Source: Amoeboaphelidium protococcarum
Lineage: Eukaryota; Aphelidiomycota; Aphelidea
Direction of reading: 5' to 3'
Length of the DNA stretch: 64,000 bases
NCBI GenBank assembly: GCA_023515745.1
Contig: JALECJ010000255.1
Location: 1,498,001-1,562,000 of the forward strand
The position numbers were made by a program, and so were the translations under genes. Under the pieces are notes generated by a model. That model saw only the letters and a list, made by a program, of their open reading frames with translations. It had not been told where the DNA came from and ran no database searches. This document shows positions 28,735-41,494 of the stretch, piece after piece (position 1 is the stretch's first letter; each line of letters opens with the position of its first letter).

Positions 28735-29170
28735 TCCCTTTAAACAAAAATTTAACAGATGAGATGTGTTTTGCTTTATTAAAATAGATATCTAAATTCT
28801 TTCAATTACAAGAGATTTTATACAGAATAAATCTAATCACACCAGGCCTTCTTTGAAGTATAATATAATACAAACGTCAATCTTAAACTACAGTGTTGTA
28901 CTTCAGATGGATCAGGGAACGGAAAAGAGAAAGAGAAAGAGCAACGGCTGAGAGAACGGAGAGAATCGATTGATTCACAGGGGGGATCAAAAGTTTACAA
29001 AGAAGGAACGCGCAGTTCCGAAAAGCTTCACCCACTCAGCACTTAAGATTTCAGTACAGTACTAATGCTGATAAACATCTAAATAGAAAAAATCATCAAG
29101 TGATATATACTCGGTAAAGCAAAATCCAATATTCATTTTCGTATAAAACATCAACTTAATTACAACAACT
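28735..29170. other. Intergenic, carrier promoter side
   Basis: 436 bp between the carrier start and the UNC80-like stop, both genes on the minus strand. It includes a short GAAAAGAGAAAGAGAAAGAG purine tract at about 28920-28940 that may be promoter sequence. Nothing else recognised. Confidence 0.4.
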
Positions 29171-32100
29171 TCATAATTTCCCTTCAATCTAATAATCCTG
29201 TTCAAACCCACGAAAAATCTCGAGTACTTGTTCCGGCACACTTTTGGAGTCCAAATATACATCAAACAGAGGCTTGATGTTCTTCTACTTGAACATTGGC
29301 CAGTATTGTTCTGGATTACGCGCATCAAGAACCATTTGGACTAGTGATGTCCACAAGTTTTCAAAGTCCAACAGCTTGTCATAGTCGCGAATCAACATGA
29401 AGGACTTTTGAAGAATCACCTCTATTACATAACGAGCCTAAATAGGAGCCAGGACTCCGCACACCTGACTAACACCATCGACAAGAGTGGCGATGAAAGA
29501 ATCATTCAATCCAGTGTACTTGTTAAGATATGCCACTCTACAAGCATTAAATGCGATTTTCACAGCATCATTAATACATTTAGACGAGACGTAAGACTTC
29601 ACTAGAGCCATTTAAATCGGACTCAATTACAGCAGAAATAGGCCAAAACTTTCAATCAACTTCACTCTGCATATAATGTAAGAAATAATAGCCGTGTTAT
29701 CATTATCAAAAGAGGTTTTCAACAACTTATTGGTGACTCCGATCAGAAAATTGTCAACACTACCAGATTTCGCAAACACTTCCAGCATCGTGACGTAGGC
29801 AAACGCGAAATGAGATAACAGATTTTATTGGCCTTATTCCTAAGCAATGGCAAGAGAATACGATTGCATAAACTACAGCAGCTCATAGGAGCGAGCAGAG
29901 TCCAAATTTTAGGAAATCAATGTCATCAGCAATTTAATCAACTCCTCAGAATCAAACGCATAGTACTAAGACGTGCTTGAGAGAGACTCCTCAAATCCTT
30001 CAACCAGAATATTTCCATTACGCGCATTCAATGAAGAGAAGAGCCAGTTAAAAGTAGAGATCAAATCATTCTTGGTGACTTGATAAATCTCTTTCCAATC
30101 ATTGATCATCGGTACTAGAGAGTTAATGCACTACATCACAAAAGACTCTCTATGAATGGCAAACATGGTGTTCCAAGTCAAATAAATATCTTTCTGAATC
30201 TCAGAACCATCATTGCGAGCATGGGTATGTTTAAGCACACAGTATAAAAACAGTTCTTTAATGAATGTTTTGTATCCATTCTTGGCAAACTTAGCAACAA
30301 ACTTGGTCACTACCAGTGCATAAAAGTTCAGACAATTTTTAACCAGCTCGTAATCATACGAATACATGAATAAAAGAGCGCTAACATGGCTCATCAGTTA
30401 AGTCAAGTACTTGCTTCCAACAATCGCCTGATCGATATCCATATACAAAACCTCCAGTAAATTCAACCACACTTTACGATTGATATTAGCAGTCAACTTC
30501 TAAGTAGAATCTTGAGACAATTTGACGGGAGCATTCTCAAACAATACTGTCCTAATAATCCAGGAAACATCCTTGACAGACTGTTAGAACGCAAACTGAT
30601 CAAGATTCCCCTGCTTGGACTAAGATCTAGTGATAGTCTAACCAAAAGACTATTTACCATTGAACTCGGCTAAGAAGTAGTTATGTACGCGATCAGACTC
30701 GGATGGATATTTATTCAAAATGTTGATCGTAAGCATGAACTGAGCTAATCTTAAAGTCTGCAGACGATGTGCGCACAAGGACAAATTGGTAATCTTATCT
30801 TTAGGTAACTTCTACTCAAACTCCGCCGAATAAAACTCAATTTACTTCTCACCATACCAAAAGTCCATTGATGGAGTAAACACCAGATCAAGTTTCATTC
30901 TCTTCAGATCAGCAAACGTCAATCCCTTTACGCAGGTATATATATGAGACATAATAGGCAACAGACCGGCAATAACTTCATAATGAGTGACACGATGCTT
31001 CTATATTAGATACTGACAGTAGCCGATACAAAAGTTCAAGAGCAAATACGCAAAACCATAGGACAGCTTCTTTCTATGAAATACAATGCGCTTTAAACGA
31101 GACAACAACTCCAGCTACTTTTAAGGAGGAGACGCGGTCATTTCACTAAAATACATACGCAGGAACGTCCCAGGGTCATCTCTGATCATTTTGTGCAGAA
31201 ACTCATAAGCAGACTATTACACAACAACATCGCAATCCAACGTCAAATCAACGATAGCAAAACTAATTAAATTTAAAGCCATTGGAAACAGAGCTCCAAA
31301 TCTTTTCTAGCGCATAGATCCCAGCTTTCCACGGTCAGCAACAGCAGTGGTAGGCTACATGGTAAGCTTTGTCTCAATTCTCTTCTCTTTATCGTCATTC
31401 ATCGATTCCTAATTCAACTTTACCCATTCTCTCACAGTGTGATGCATTGCACTCAGATCCTTCTCCTTCTTAAAGTCGATGAATGACTGCGCATTTCTTT
31501 GACTGATAGCCTTCTAGAACAGAGACACCCATTCGGACTCGTTAACCAGTAAACTACCATCTTCTCCGTGCTCTGAAATAACAAAAGGCAAGTTTAATGT
31601 TGGCACCTTAAATGTATCTGCAATATTACGAAGACCGGACCTGACAGTACGCTTTGAAGAAATTCTCATAAAATTCTTATCGTTAATACTCTGATACTAT
31701 ATATAATCTCTATGATTAAACAGACGTCCGACACATGCGAGCGCATTCTTTCTAATCTCAGGATTGTTGTGGTACAGCTAAGAGTAAACCATCTGCTTTA
31801 CTTGCGCAGGAGCATTATCCGCAAAATACATAAATAGCAAAACAAGTTTATTCAGTAAATCTCCCGTTGCATTAGGCAGCATTTGCCATATCTCTGGCAT
31901 TAAGATGACAATCTCTGGAGTTTCAATAAATAATAACTGAGAGGCCAGTAGCGTGGTAAATACCTACAGCAGATCAGTATCGATAAATGTGAATGGAACA
32001 GCCACATCAGGAGGGTAAGGGAACAAAATATCAATTCGAGTCTGCAGCGCGGAGATGTCTGAAGTTTTCTAATACTTCATCATATATCGGACAAAAGCTC

Positions 32101-34504
32101 CATGCAACTAGAGTGCAAGATTTAGCAAATTCTGAGCGCTACCATCCGCATTCTCAAATCTATTGAAGCTGAGCTTATGCAGCCCTTGAAAATGCCTCAG
32201 TACCCACTTTACAATATATGGAATCCACTAGGAGCGACTATAATGGTCTTTAATTTAACTCACCTCCACTAAAAACTTTGACACCATGCATTTTAAATCT
32301 GGACAAAGTTCATGCCCAGAAGTTTCAACTATCTTCAAATAAGCATAGATTCTCAATTCAATATCCATCAAAGTGGACTTTATTGCTTCTCTAACTTCCG
32401 CAATAATACCCTTCTACTTGAGGGCCAATCGGATTTGACGCATGACGGATATCAATTCCAAATAAAGAGCAAATCTTCCCAAAGTGATATTCGATGAGGT
32501 TTTGCAATCAGCCTCAACACCAAGCAATATTAGACTCATCAGCTCCACATATTACTCTTTCGCCTTCGCACGCAGCAACTGCGGAATTTTAGGGACCGCC
32601 AAGCTCTTGTCCGCTGCCTTTGACTTGGAGCCAGCTTCAGATGTATCAGACTTCATACTTACCTAACTTCCCTCTTAAAACCAACCGTCCAATCCAAACC
32701 ATAGCTTCACTTCACCAAGAACTTCATTAAGGAAACTCACAAGTTTGACATTACCCGCCACTTCAAGATAATCAGAAGCACTCAAAAGATTAATGAAGGG
32801 ATAGTAGAGCGACTATTCAAAATTGATGTGAATGGCATACAATAGGTACTTGATGTGTTCCAACTCTTAACTTGACATGGCATTTATACCGGTATCAGCC
32901 ATCTTCTGCAAGTAAGTGGGCAGAGTAGCATCAATAAACTAACGTGACGGAATCTCTCCATCCAAAATCAAACGCTTAAACGCAAATGTGACTTTATAAC
33001 ACGAGCTCTCAGTTATGCAAAACTTACAAAACTAATCAGCCATAATGGCGGCGATTGAGCTATCAGCCATAAAATCTTGTGCAAAATTCAGAATATCACA
33101 CAAGGTGGTAGCGTCCACTTAAGGCATCAGGGATTGAATCTTGCGGTCAACGGTAGGAGTTGTGTTCTTATCAGACTTGGTATCTTCTTTAGTAGGAGGT
33201 GACAGGTTGTCATTCAAAACATCTGGGTCTGACGCTCCCTCTCTACCTGCCTGATAGTAGTCTCCAAAAAGAAACAGATTCAAAATCAAATTACATAGAG
33301 CCTACTTGAGCTCTGGCTACAAAGAGCCAACAGACTGGATAGACACCTTGTTAGAGACAATAGTAAGAATCATCCGACCTAAATTAGTCGAAGGCGGGAA
33401 GCGTAGAATATTAGAAGCTAATGCATACTGTGTCTTCACTTGTTTATCGGTCAGTAGCAGGCATATGTCCTAAAGTAAGATAGTCAAGTCAGTTTACCTT
33501 TTAATATCAAACGACATCTCAATAGCGCTATTCACCGATATATCTTGACTTAAAAACTTTATTATCCCATATCTGCAAATAGGATTAGAACTTTTAAGTA
33601 GCTGAGGCATACAATTGTCAAATGATGCAGAAATCAAAACCTTATCCACATGAGAAGATCTCTTACTAGATGATACATTCTACACGCCTATATCCTGCAG
33701 CATGGCTAGGAATGACTAAATCTTGAACAGTACAGTACTCGAATTTCTCAAACGATAACGAGTGTCGACCAAAATGTTAATTACGTTCTTCAGCAGTAAA
33801 GAATCTTATGAAGACTGCTTGCATAGTGATGGGATAATAGTTTCCAGCAGATCAATGACAGCATCTTCAGAAGCAGATTTATTACCAGACAACAATTAGC
33901 AGGCAAACCCCAGAACAGACACATTACTTAAGGGATCAATATCACATTGAAATCTCACATAGACATACTCAATAAACGAAAACACCTCTTGAACAATTTG
34001 CGCCTGCGATTCATTAGACAACCATTGTTTCGCCTTTAAAAGAATCACAGATAGGATAGAAATTTTCTGAACATTTTTGTAATTTGAGAACAGCAACTTC
34101 AACTCCTTAATAGACTCATTGCAATCAAAGTCTCTATCAAATAGCTTTACAACGCCATGTTCAAGCGAGACGCGATCCTTAATTTCTCTCAGTTTCTAAG
34201 CCTTCAGCTCAGCTTTAGTCGGCCCAGTTTCAATGGTAAGCTGTTGCAATCTATCAAGGTCTACACTGGGATCCAGCCTGGCAGCAGATCTGAGAGAAAG
34301 TTTATGTTGAGAAGCAGCAGTCTCAGTTAAATAGATACTCTCTTGCAGAGCAGCATTAGCCTAGCCAACGATAGCAGATTCAGTTTTTGATAGGACACCA
34401 GCAGTCTTTGCCAAAGAGGACGGAGTAGCCTTGACATCGACACTTGCTACACTCGTTCTTCTCCCTTTTTCCTCGGCACTCAACTTACCCACTACCTTAC
34501 TCAT
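29171..34504 (-). CDS. UNC80-like large alpha-solenoid protein
   Basis: One 1777-residue frame from ATG 34504 to TGA 29171, strongly helical, with no catalytic motifs. The C-terminal third resembles what I recall of the UNC80 C-terminal region: DPGTFLRMYFSEM, LLLNFCIGYCQYLIQKH, EVIAGLLPIMSHIYTCVKGL then TFADLKRMKLDLVFTP (about residues 1110-1200), and MFAIHRESFVMQCINSLVPM (about 1450). UNC80 is the scaffold of the NALCN sodium-leak channel complex in animals; fungal homologues are presumed partners of the related Cch1 channel. The N-terminal 130 residues are Ser/Ala/Lys-rich and poorly ordered. The identification is by motif memory only, so another HEAT-like scaffold cannot be excluded. It is divergent from the amylase gene. 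Confidence 0.5.
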
Positions 34505-34976
34505 AAAGTCGATTTTAAATTAATTAATCTAAAATTAGGGTGAAGCCTAATCGATATCAGATGCCTATGATTGTGTAAAACTGTAAAAGTTACGACAAAA
34601 GAGCGAGTGTTGAATTCCCCTGAAACGTAAAACGAGAAAGAACTGAGTGAAACGGAGGCCGTTTTGGTAAAGAGTTCAGGCAAGGCTCACTCCGCTGCAT
34701 AAGAAACAAACTCTGCTAGGGGTGCCTTTCACACGAGAAGTGATCCCGCATCTAACTCCATCGCAGTCGGCGTTGAAATTGTTGACTCACTCACTACTGA
34801 CAGGCTGACTGACTGACTGACTGAGAGGGAAAACTCCGCGATCGTTTTGATATATTGAAGACTCATTTTAAACGCGACTCGCGATAAGAACTTTCACCTT
34901 ATCTGCATTTACTTTTACTCCGCGCCTCTCAAGTCTCTCTTTTTTTAAATAGCAGCAGATAATTCAGTCGTCTAAT
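34505..34976. other. Divergent promoter region, UNC80-like / amylase
   Basis: 472 bp between divergent starts. It includes a short GACT tetranucleotide run at about 34808-34823 and a T-run just upstream of the amylase start. No ORF of note. Confidence 0.4.
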
Positions 34977-36911
34977 ATGAAGCTATCTCCGCTCTTGGTC
35001 ATTGCTTCTACTGCGACGTTCACTTTGGTGTGTTCCAGTTACATCCGCTTTCAAGACAATGATGTATTCAATGCTGCGGAGAGCTGCAGTAACTTTCAAG
35101 GTCTCGATTCCTGTCGTGGTGATTAGACTTCATATGAGAAATCACAGGTGAGCGGTCGCATGTGGCAGACTCCTCCGCGATCGAGTCCTCAGTACGCATC
35201 TCCAAGCTGGCAAGATTATGGTGATTTGCAAGGCTACGCTGATGTTTAGTACAACTAGGATAGGAGCGAAGCTAAAGTCACTGTTCGCACATTTACCAAA
35301 AATGATGACGTGAAGCTGGAGTTCAAGTTTGGCGATAATCCGTGGGAATAAAGTCCAACTAGAACGTTCAGCAGTGAATCTCAGTCCTTGTCGGAAGATG
35401 GACTGACCATCTCCGTCAGAACGGACAGTAATGCAACTCTGCTGTTGGATGCGATATACTTCGCCTGGTAGAATCCTTCTGTTCACTCGCCGCATACTGA
35501 AAATGGGTAGAGAGGTGCTATTGTTGAGCTGTTTGGATGGCCATATGAAGATGTCGCTCTGGAATGTGAATCCATGCTTGGCAAGGCTGGATACATGGGT
35601 GTCAAGATTTATCCTCCTCAAGAGCATGTCACCTCCGATTACTATCTGCAAAATGGTGAACTGAATCCGTGGTATTTCGCTTACCAGCCAGTCTCATATC
35701 GTCTTCATTCAAGACTGGGAAGCTAGGCTTAGTTGCGTGATATGATTGTGAGATGTCGCCGCGCCGGAGTCAGAGTGTATGCTGATGCCGTGATCAATCA
35801 TATGACTGGTGGTGGTAATGATGTGTATACTCATAGAAATCAAGCTGGTGGAAGTTGCGTGTATTGGGGAGCCAAGAACTCAAGTGCCAACTCTCCATAC
35901 TTTACACATTCATGGACTTATGAGAACAATCCATTCACTGGGATGAGACCAGCCTTGGAGTTTCCTGCTGTTCCATATCATGCCGAAGACTTCCACTGCG
36001 AACGTACGCTCAATGACTGGGCCTCTGGATTCTCTTTGAACTATGGCTGGCTAGTTGGATTGACTGATTTGAATACGGAGAAGGAATATGTGCGGGAGAG
36101 AATCGCCACTTACTTGACCAACTTGATTGGTATTGGGTTTTCAGGTTTCCGTATTGATGCTGCAAAGCATACTCGCCCAGATGACTTGGCTGCCATCTTA
36201 GGTAAAACTAAGTAGAAACTTGGTGGCAGCTTTCCATAGGATTTCATTACCTGGCTGGAAGTTATTATGGGTGGAGAGAGAAATCTGCTTGCTTGTGAGT
36301 ATAATAACTACAATTTCTACAAATATCTAGATGATCAAATGAAGGCGAATGGATTATCTGACGCTGAAATTGAACAAGTCAAGATTTGGTCTTCTGACTA
36401 TCCTAAGGAGCATCCAATATGCGGTAATTGGATATTGCCTGCTTCTCGCTTTGTCATCCAGAATGACGACCATGATCAGTAGAATGGCGGTTCATCCTCT
36501 CGTGACATGGCTGATAAAGGCTCAGTCTTGGTGAAGGACAAGGATGTAGAGAAGCATAGACGTTTTGAGCAATAGTTATTTGATCGCGACGATGCCGACT
36601 GGAAAATAAAGATGGTGATGAGCGGATACACATTTATGGCAAATGGAGCTCAAGGATACCCGGATGGTTATAGTGATTGTAGTCGTTACACGGGTCCATC
36701 AAATCAGCAGTGTAAGAGCGTTCCTTATTCCAAAGCCCACCGGAATGATGTATGCGGATATACCGTGAAGAATGAACAAGGAGCGTGGGCAGAAGGTGTC
36801 TATACCAGAGTCCACCGTGATCCAGCAATCGTGAGATCTATGCGCAAATGGAGCGGAATGGGATCTGATTTTGATAATTTGCTAATCGGCCTTCCGCAGT
36901 CTTGCCAATGA
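34977..36911 (+). CDS. Secreted alpha-amylase (GH13)
   Basis: 644 aa with a clear signal peptide (MKLSPLLVIASTATFTLVCS). A Ser/Gln-rich linker and a beta-rich segment (about 85-150) precede the GH13 barrel. GH13 conserved regions: DAVINHM (region I, about 270), GFRIDAAKH with the nucleophile Asp (about 390-398), WLEVI with the general-acid Glu (about 426) and QNDDHDQ (about 496), where most enzymes have FVxNHD. Cysteine pairs fit an extracellular protein. It hydrolyses internal alpha-1,4 bonds of starch or glycogen, so the organism presumably digests external glucan. Gln codons include TAG at 36480-36482 (DDHDQQNGG). Start chosen because it supplies the signal peptide. Confidence 0.92.
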
Positions 36912-37248
36912 TACTTTTCTGTTTATGGCATATTTGTGATTATCTTTGAGAAAATTTGTGATACTATAATTTAAATTACTCACAACGCGTAGTTTTATAC
37001 TTTTTCTATTGCATATTATTTTCGTACAGTGCTGAGTCTAACCGCTTGATCTAAAGCTGTAGTACATGAGCGGAAATGACAACCTTAAACTGACCGAAAT
37101 GTGATCGCGGCGCGCGTAAAACTTTTCGGGAACTGATCTTCTCGCTGTCAGATTTTTTATATCTAATAGTAAACTATTTTGCTTCCGCTTAAAGAGGACT
37201 AAATCGCGAATAGTAAATCCATTTTCTAATAAATTATATAATAATAAA
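36912..37248. other. Intergenic, promoter side of ribosomal P1
   Basis: 337 bp between the amylase stop and the P1 start. It holds one ACGCGT (36985-36990) and a T-rich block near 37154-37160. No gene seen. Confidence 0.4.
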
Positions 37249-37584
37249 ATGTCTACTGAAATTAACGAGAAGGCTTGTGTTTATGCCGCTTTGATTCTGG
37301 CTGATGAAGGTCAGGAGGTTAGTGCTGATAAGCTGTCCAAGTTGATCAGCGCCGCAGGTTTGGATGTTGAGTCCATCTGGCCAACCATTTTCGCTAAGGC
37401 TCTGAAGGGTAAGGACATTAACGATCTGATCGGTAACATTGGATCCGCTTCTGCTGTCGCTGCTCCAGCTGCTGCCGGTGGTGCTTCTGGTGACTCTGGT
37501 GCTGCTGCTGAAGAGAAGAAGGAGGAGAAGAAGGAAGAGGAGGAGGAGTCTGATGATGACATGGGCTTCGGTGGATTGTTCTGA
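37249..37584 (+). CDS. RPP1: Acidic ribosomal stalk protein P1
   Basis: 111 aa. Helical N-terminal dimerisation domain ([21 protein letters not shown], in short [12 protein letters not shown]), then [17 protein letters not shown], an Ala/Gly hinge ([13 protein letters not shown]), an acidic [14 protein letters not shown] tail and the terminal MGFGGLF. P1 forms the lateral stalk of the 60S subunit with P0 and P2 and recruits elongation factors. The tail normally reads DDDMGFGLFD; here an extra Gly is present and the final Asp is missing. The single Gln is CAG, so this highly expressed gene contains no TAA/TAG, unlike most of its neighbours. Confidence 0.97.
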   Translation: MSTEINEKACVYAALILADEGQEVSADKLSKLISAAGLDVESIWPTIFAKALKGKDINDLIGNIGSASAVAAPAAAGGASGDSGAAAEEKKEEKKEEEEESDDDMGFGGLF

Positions 37585-38015
37585 GTCTTTCATCTACCTT
37601 AGAATAAACTTACATTCTTCATATACTATAAGCTGTTTCTTTGACTCTTGATCTACGTTTCGCGCTTATATAATTCGATTTTAATCACGAATTTTTTGCT
37701 ATAAAAGTATCTTGTTCTTTAAACTCCAACATCACAGTATTCCTTACGCGTCATTTTACAACAGAGAGAGATAGAGAGAGGGTTTTTGAGCATCCACTTA
37801 AAACAGTGCCGAGTCGCAGTTTCACTGATCACGTCGCGCGAGCGATTGTAGTGCGTGCGTTCGTTGTTTTGTCAGTGAAAGAGTCCACAGGAAAGTCGAC
37901 GCGATAAACAATTGTCAGACTCTTCGACCTTTTCTTTCTCTCTGTAAAGCGAGAGAGAGAAGATCTCGTATACAGAAATACGCTCAACGTATAACTACCA
38001 TAATCTCTGTTCATA
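37585..38015. other. Intergenic, promoter side of ARS2
   Basis: 431 bp. It holds ACGCGT at 37746-37751, a GAGAGAGATAGAGAGAGGG tract at about 37762-37781 and a CTCTCTGTAAAGCGAGAGAG inverted repeat at about 37938-37957. These look like promoter-proximal elements. No ORF. Confidence 0.45.
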
Positions 38016-40208
38016 ATGTAGTAGGCATCGGGGAATCCAGAATCTCTTCTGCAATAGTATGTGAGCAGTGGTAGATTGTACAAGTCTGATACTCCGATTG
38101 TGTTCACTCAGTTTTTGCAATGGGCTCCTCCTGGTGCTAATAGTGACACCGATCTCCTCTCTTAATATTATGATGAGTACAAGGCTAATTATGCGTAGAA
38201 TTCAATGAAATTGTTCTATTAGTCTCAGGGATAAACTGAATGGTTTAAAGATTCATATTCATAAGACGGTCCGTATGTTTAGAGGAGGGAATAGCAAAAG
38301 CTGACCATCAAATCCAATTTGGATTAATTTATCCTGGATTTGAATGATGGCAAATACGATAATGTCTCCTTTGACGCGTCTCTGAGTAGAAGTGCATCTG
38401 AATAGGTTGTTGCGTCGGCTAAAGAAGACGGGGAAGATGGTGACGATGATGCTAATGAAGGCGCCGTGGATGAAGATGAGGAGATGGGTGAAGATAAAGA
38501 AATGGGCACTGTTGATGATACTGCTGCCTCTGCTGATGTTGATAAGAACGTGGATGAATAAGATTTATAAGATTAATCTGGAGATAAGCAGCAAGCCGGC
38601 GATCAATAGTCCATCTTTTTAGAGTACCCTCCTACTGTAATGCTCGGTTCTGTGCATCCTAATATCGGATATCAGTAGCTGGTGAATGTATTTTCATCAT
38701 CACCAGACTTTGAGCAGTTAATAATGGGCTGTGCTAGTCCATATAAAGCATTCCATCGCTGTGCGTTTGCTATACTGAAGAGTGGTGCGGATGCGCGTGC
38801 ATTTTGTAACCAATTCAATGGTTCTCTGCTTAATGTCGTTGATACCACACTGAATGAAGCTAATATTTTTCAAGGTTTTGTATTGGGTGACTCTTAAAGC
38901 ACTGATACTGTTGGTGGTTAGTAGATGGATTATGAGTTGAGGATGTATCCATTCAATTACCGCAAGTATTCCTAGTACAAGTATTATATCGATTATTCGG
39001 CGAATGATGCTGACCGCCTTAGGAAGGATATTGAAGTTGCTGTAGAATTACTCCGCTTGCAATGTCTATAGAATAATGTCCCTGTTGACAGCTTACTCTC
39101 AGTATTGTTGGCAAAAGCTCAATTAGAGAATGTCTCTCTTGAAGCATTGCAATCATTGGAGTAGAAATAATTGAAGTTTCTGCTAGATCTCTTGATAACA
39201 ACTCTGAGAAAAGTGTTTTTGGTAGAGTATTATGCTGGTGCGTGTAGAGTATCTAGCGTGCAAGAGCAATTACTCAGATTTGGAGAAGGATACTTTCGAG
39301 TTCAGTATGAGGGTGGCAGGTAGAAAGACAGGTGGAAATCGAAAGTGGCATCTTTGGAGAAGAAGCTGTAGATAGCTGGTAATCTGTAAGGACCATCCGA
39401 AGACCAGGTGAATGATCTGCTATAGGACTATCTGCGATTTAAGACTGTCAAAGTTGAGGCTAGCAAGTTTAGATGTTCCGTGTGTGGCAAGATGTTTAAA
39501 GGAAATGAGTTTGTGGAGAAGCATTTAAATAATAAACACTAGGATGTCATCGAATAGTATTAGTAACTTATTAGTATGTGGACAATGTACATGTGTGATC
39601 CTTTCAAGTGGACCGCATCTGACATTTAGTAATCCAAGGGAAGAGCAGCGCATAAGAACAGGTAGCAGTCAGTGCACCAGTAGTCAATGCAGCAATATTA
39701 GTAGTATCCGTACTAGTAATAGCCGTTTCAGTTACCGTAGTAGTAGCAGTAGTATTATCAAGGTTATCCTTAGTATACAGACTACAATATGCCGCAGTTC
39801 ACTTCTCAGGATCTTCAGTAGACCGTCTTTGGTAGATTGGAAAGTTTTGCCACCGCTGATCGAGACTAATTTGGCGTACCTCTACCTCATCAAGTTGCCA
39901 GATAGCCATACCATTAACAGTAGTATTAGTAAGGATATCATGGGAGTGGTGCAGGAGCGAGACATAATCCGTACGGTGGACGTGGTCGTGGACGCGGCGG
40001 CAGATCTCGTGGAAATAGTTCATCTGGATATGGAGGAAGAGGTGGACGTGGACGTGATGGATAGACCACTTCAACTGCATCAGGTGGAAGAGGCGGTTTT
40101 CGCGGTCGCAGAGGTGGTCGCCAGTTGAGAAGCTATCGCGACCTGGACAGCGTATAGCCTACAGTGGGTAGTACTTAGTAGCAAGATGTCGAACTCAATT
40201 ATGGCTGA
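38016..40208 (+). CDS. ARS2/Serrate homologue
   Basis: 730 aa, single exon, very rich in TAA/TAG glutamines. Features in order: N-terminal helical DUF3546-like region (VFTQFLQWAPPGANSDTD, YYDEYKANYAQNSMKLFY); acidic linker (residues about 140-185); RRM-like core with LEYPPTVMLGSVHPNIGYQQ; a C2H2 zinc finger CSVCGKMFKGNEFVEKHLNNKH (from about residue 487, shown in parts CSVCGKMFKGNEF and VEKHLNNKH); a Gln/Tyr tract; an RGG-rich segment; and the conserved C-terminus YRDLDSV...VELNYG. ARS2/Serrate bridges the nuclear cap-binding complex to RNA processing and degradation factors. The C-terminus is only reached by reading several TAG codons as Gln, which strongly supports the code assignment. Confidence 0.92.
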
Positions 40209-40368
40209 TAATATACATACTTATTAGCTGTTTAAAATTTGAAAATTGATATAAATGGCAATCTTATAAGATAATTTTAGTTTTGTTCAATATTCAAGTG
40301 CTTAATACCATACGCATATATCAAAGGACATTGCACAACATTAAGTGTGTCATATCCTGATACTATAA

Positions 40369-41163
40369 TCATTGAGCCTTCTTTGTGCCTTTACGTGGAG
40401 AAGATTTACTCACATTTAAAGGCACAACTTTACGCTTAGATGCACCACCCGGACTCAGTTACTTTCTTCTCTATTTGATCATGTAAGAGTACAACATGAT
40501 AAATCCAGCGGGATAAGTACACAAGACAACGACATAGGCATACTTTTACCATTGATTCTAAACAAAGGGAAGACTTCTGTATAACAACATTGCCTCACTA
40601 CCAGCACCAATAGGATAGAGAACAAAGAATAGCGTGTATCTAAGCCAGGTCACAATGTAAGACTCGCTATTGAGCAGTGACAAGGCGTAGTATGCATACC
40701 GGACAATCTCAGTAAGACACCACGCAACCACCATCATGACATAGAAAGACATGTTGAACTCATTCGCTGCACTACCACTTAAATTGGATAATGAGGCGGA
40801 CCATGCACCGCTACCACCCAGAAATGGCTAAATCATTTTCTGAGGTGGGAGAACGTTCAGACGAGCACCACCAAACAAACGCTGAGCATACAGGTACAAC
40901 ACAGCCCAGACTATGAACAAGCGACTACTCACCTGAATCACGGTGCTACTCACAGGACTCTTTACCCATCGGAACAGGGCGTGAAAGACTTCAAGTACTG
41001 CCAGCGACTGGACCACACGCACATAATCCAGGGACACGGCAGTCTTTTACTAGGCAGTAAATCCCGGAATCTGAACCCATTCCTTCGGCAGAGTAGTCAA
41101 CAACACTATCGTCCACAGCGCCATACTCACAACATTATAAGCCACTAAATAATACTTGATCAT
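40369..41163 (-). CDS. PHS1: 3-hydroxyacyl-CoA dehydratase (PHS1/HACD)
   Basis: 264 aa, multi-pass ER membrane protein of very-long-chain fatty acid elongation (third step, dehydration of 3-hydroxyacyl-CoA). Visible: YYLVAYNVVSMALW (TM1), VEVFHALFRWVKSPVSSTVIQ-type loop (LEVFHALFRWVKSPV), VSSRLFIVWAV, AWCLTEIVRYAYYAL and LFFVLYPIGAGSEAMLL. The last carries the catalytic Tyr and Glu known from yeast Phs1. A Lys-rich C-terminus (SSPRKGTKKAQ) suggests a KKXX-like ER retrieval context. The frame is open 105 bp further upstream with no ATG before a TGA at 41278-41280, so ATG 41163 is used; an upstream spliced exon is possible because a TTGCAG acceptor-like site lies there. Confidence 0.9.
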
Positions 41164-41494
41164 CTTCAACCTTTTCCTTTTAATTCTTTCGTTAGAGCGA
41201 TTAGGATCTAAGCTACTATGGTGGTTAGACTGTTCGATGAGATCTGCAATGGTAACTTTGAAGACCAAACGCGTCGCTCAATCCCTCTCCCTCTTTCTCT
41301 CTCCTCTTGTTCTACTTAACGCGCTCTCTTTACTCTTTCCCTCAAGAGAGGAACTCGTCAAGTCTTTTCTCTCCTTGTCTTTTACTCAACTTTTTATCTA
41401 ACCACTTCGATTCGATTCAGCAAAAGACCATAACATTATAATCTATTCAAGTATTTAAATTAAATTATAAAGTTATTATATTAGAGGAAGTTTA
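41164..41494. promoter_or_regulatory. Divergent promoter region, PHS1 / CLF1
   Basis: 331 bp between divergent starts. It contains ACGCGT at 41269-41274, a long pyrimidine tract (CTCTCCCTCTTTCTCTCTCC, about 41284-41305) and a second CT-rich block near 41322-41345. Such CT blocks recur upstream of several genes in this window and may mark core promoters. Confidence 0.45.

Noticed and set aside
39544..40128. Long plus-strand frame in another phase over the ARS2 gene, rich in Ser
   Set aside because: It is the out-of-phase reading of the CAG/TAG Gln-rich and RGG segments; the ARS2 phase carries the zinc finger and conserved C-terminus.
41164..41268. N-terminal extension of the dehydratase gene
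   Set aside because: The open frame upstream has no ATG before TGA 41278-41280; a spliced upstream exon is possible but unsupported.
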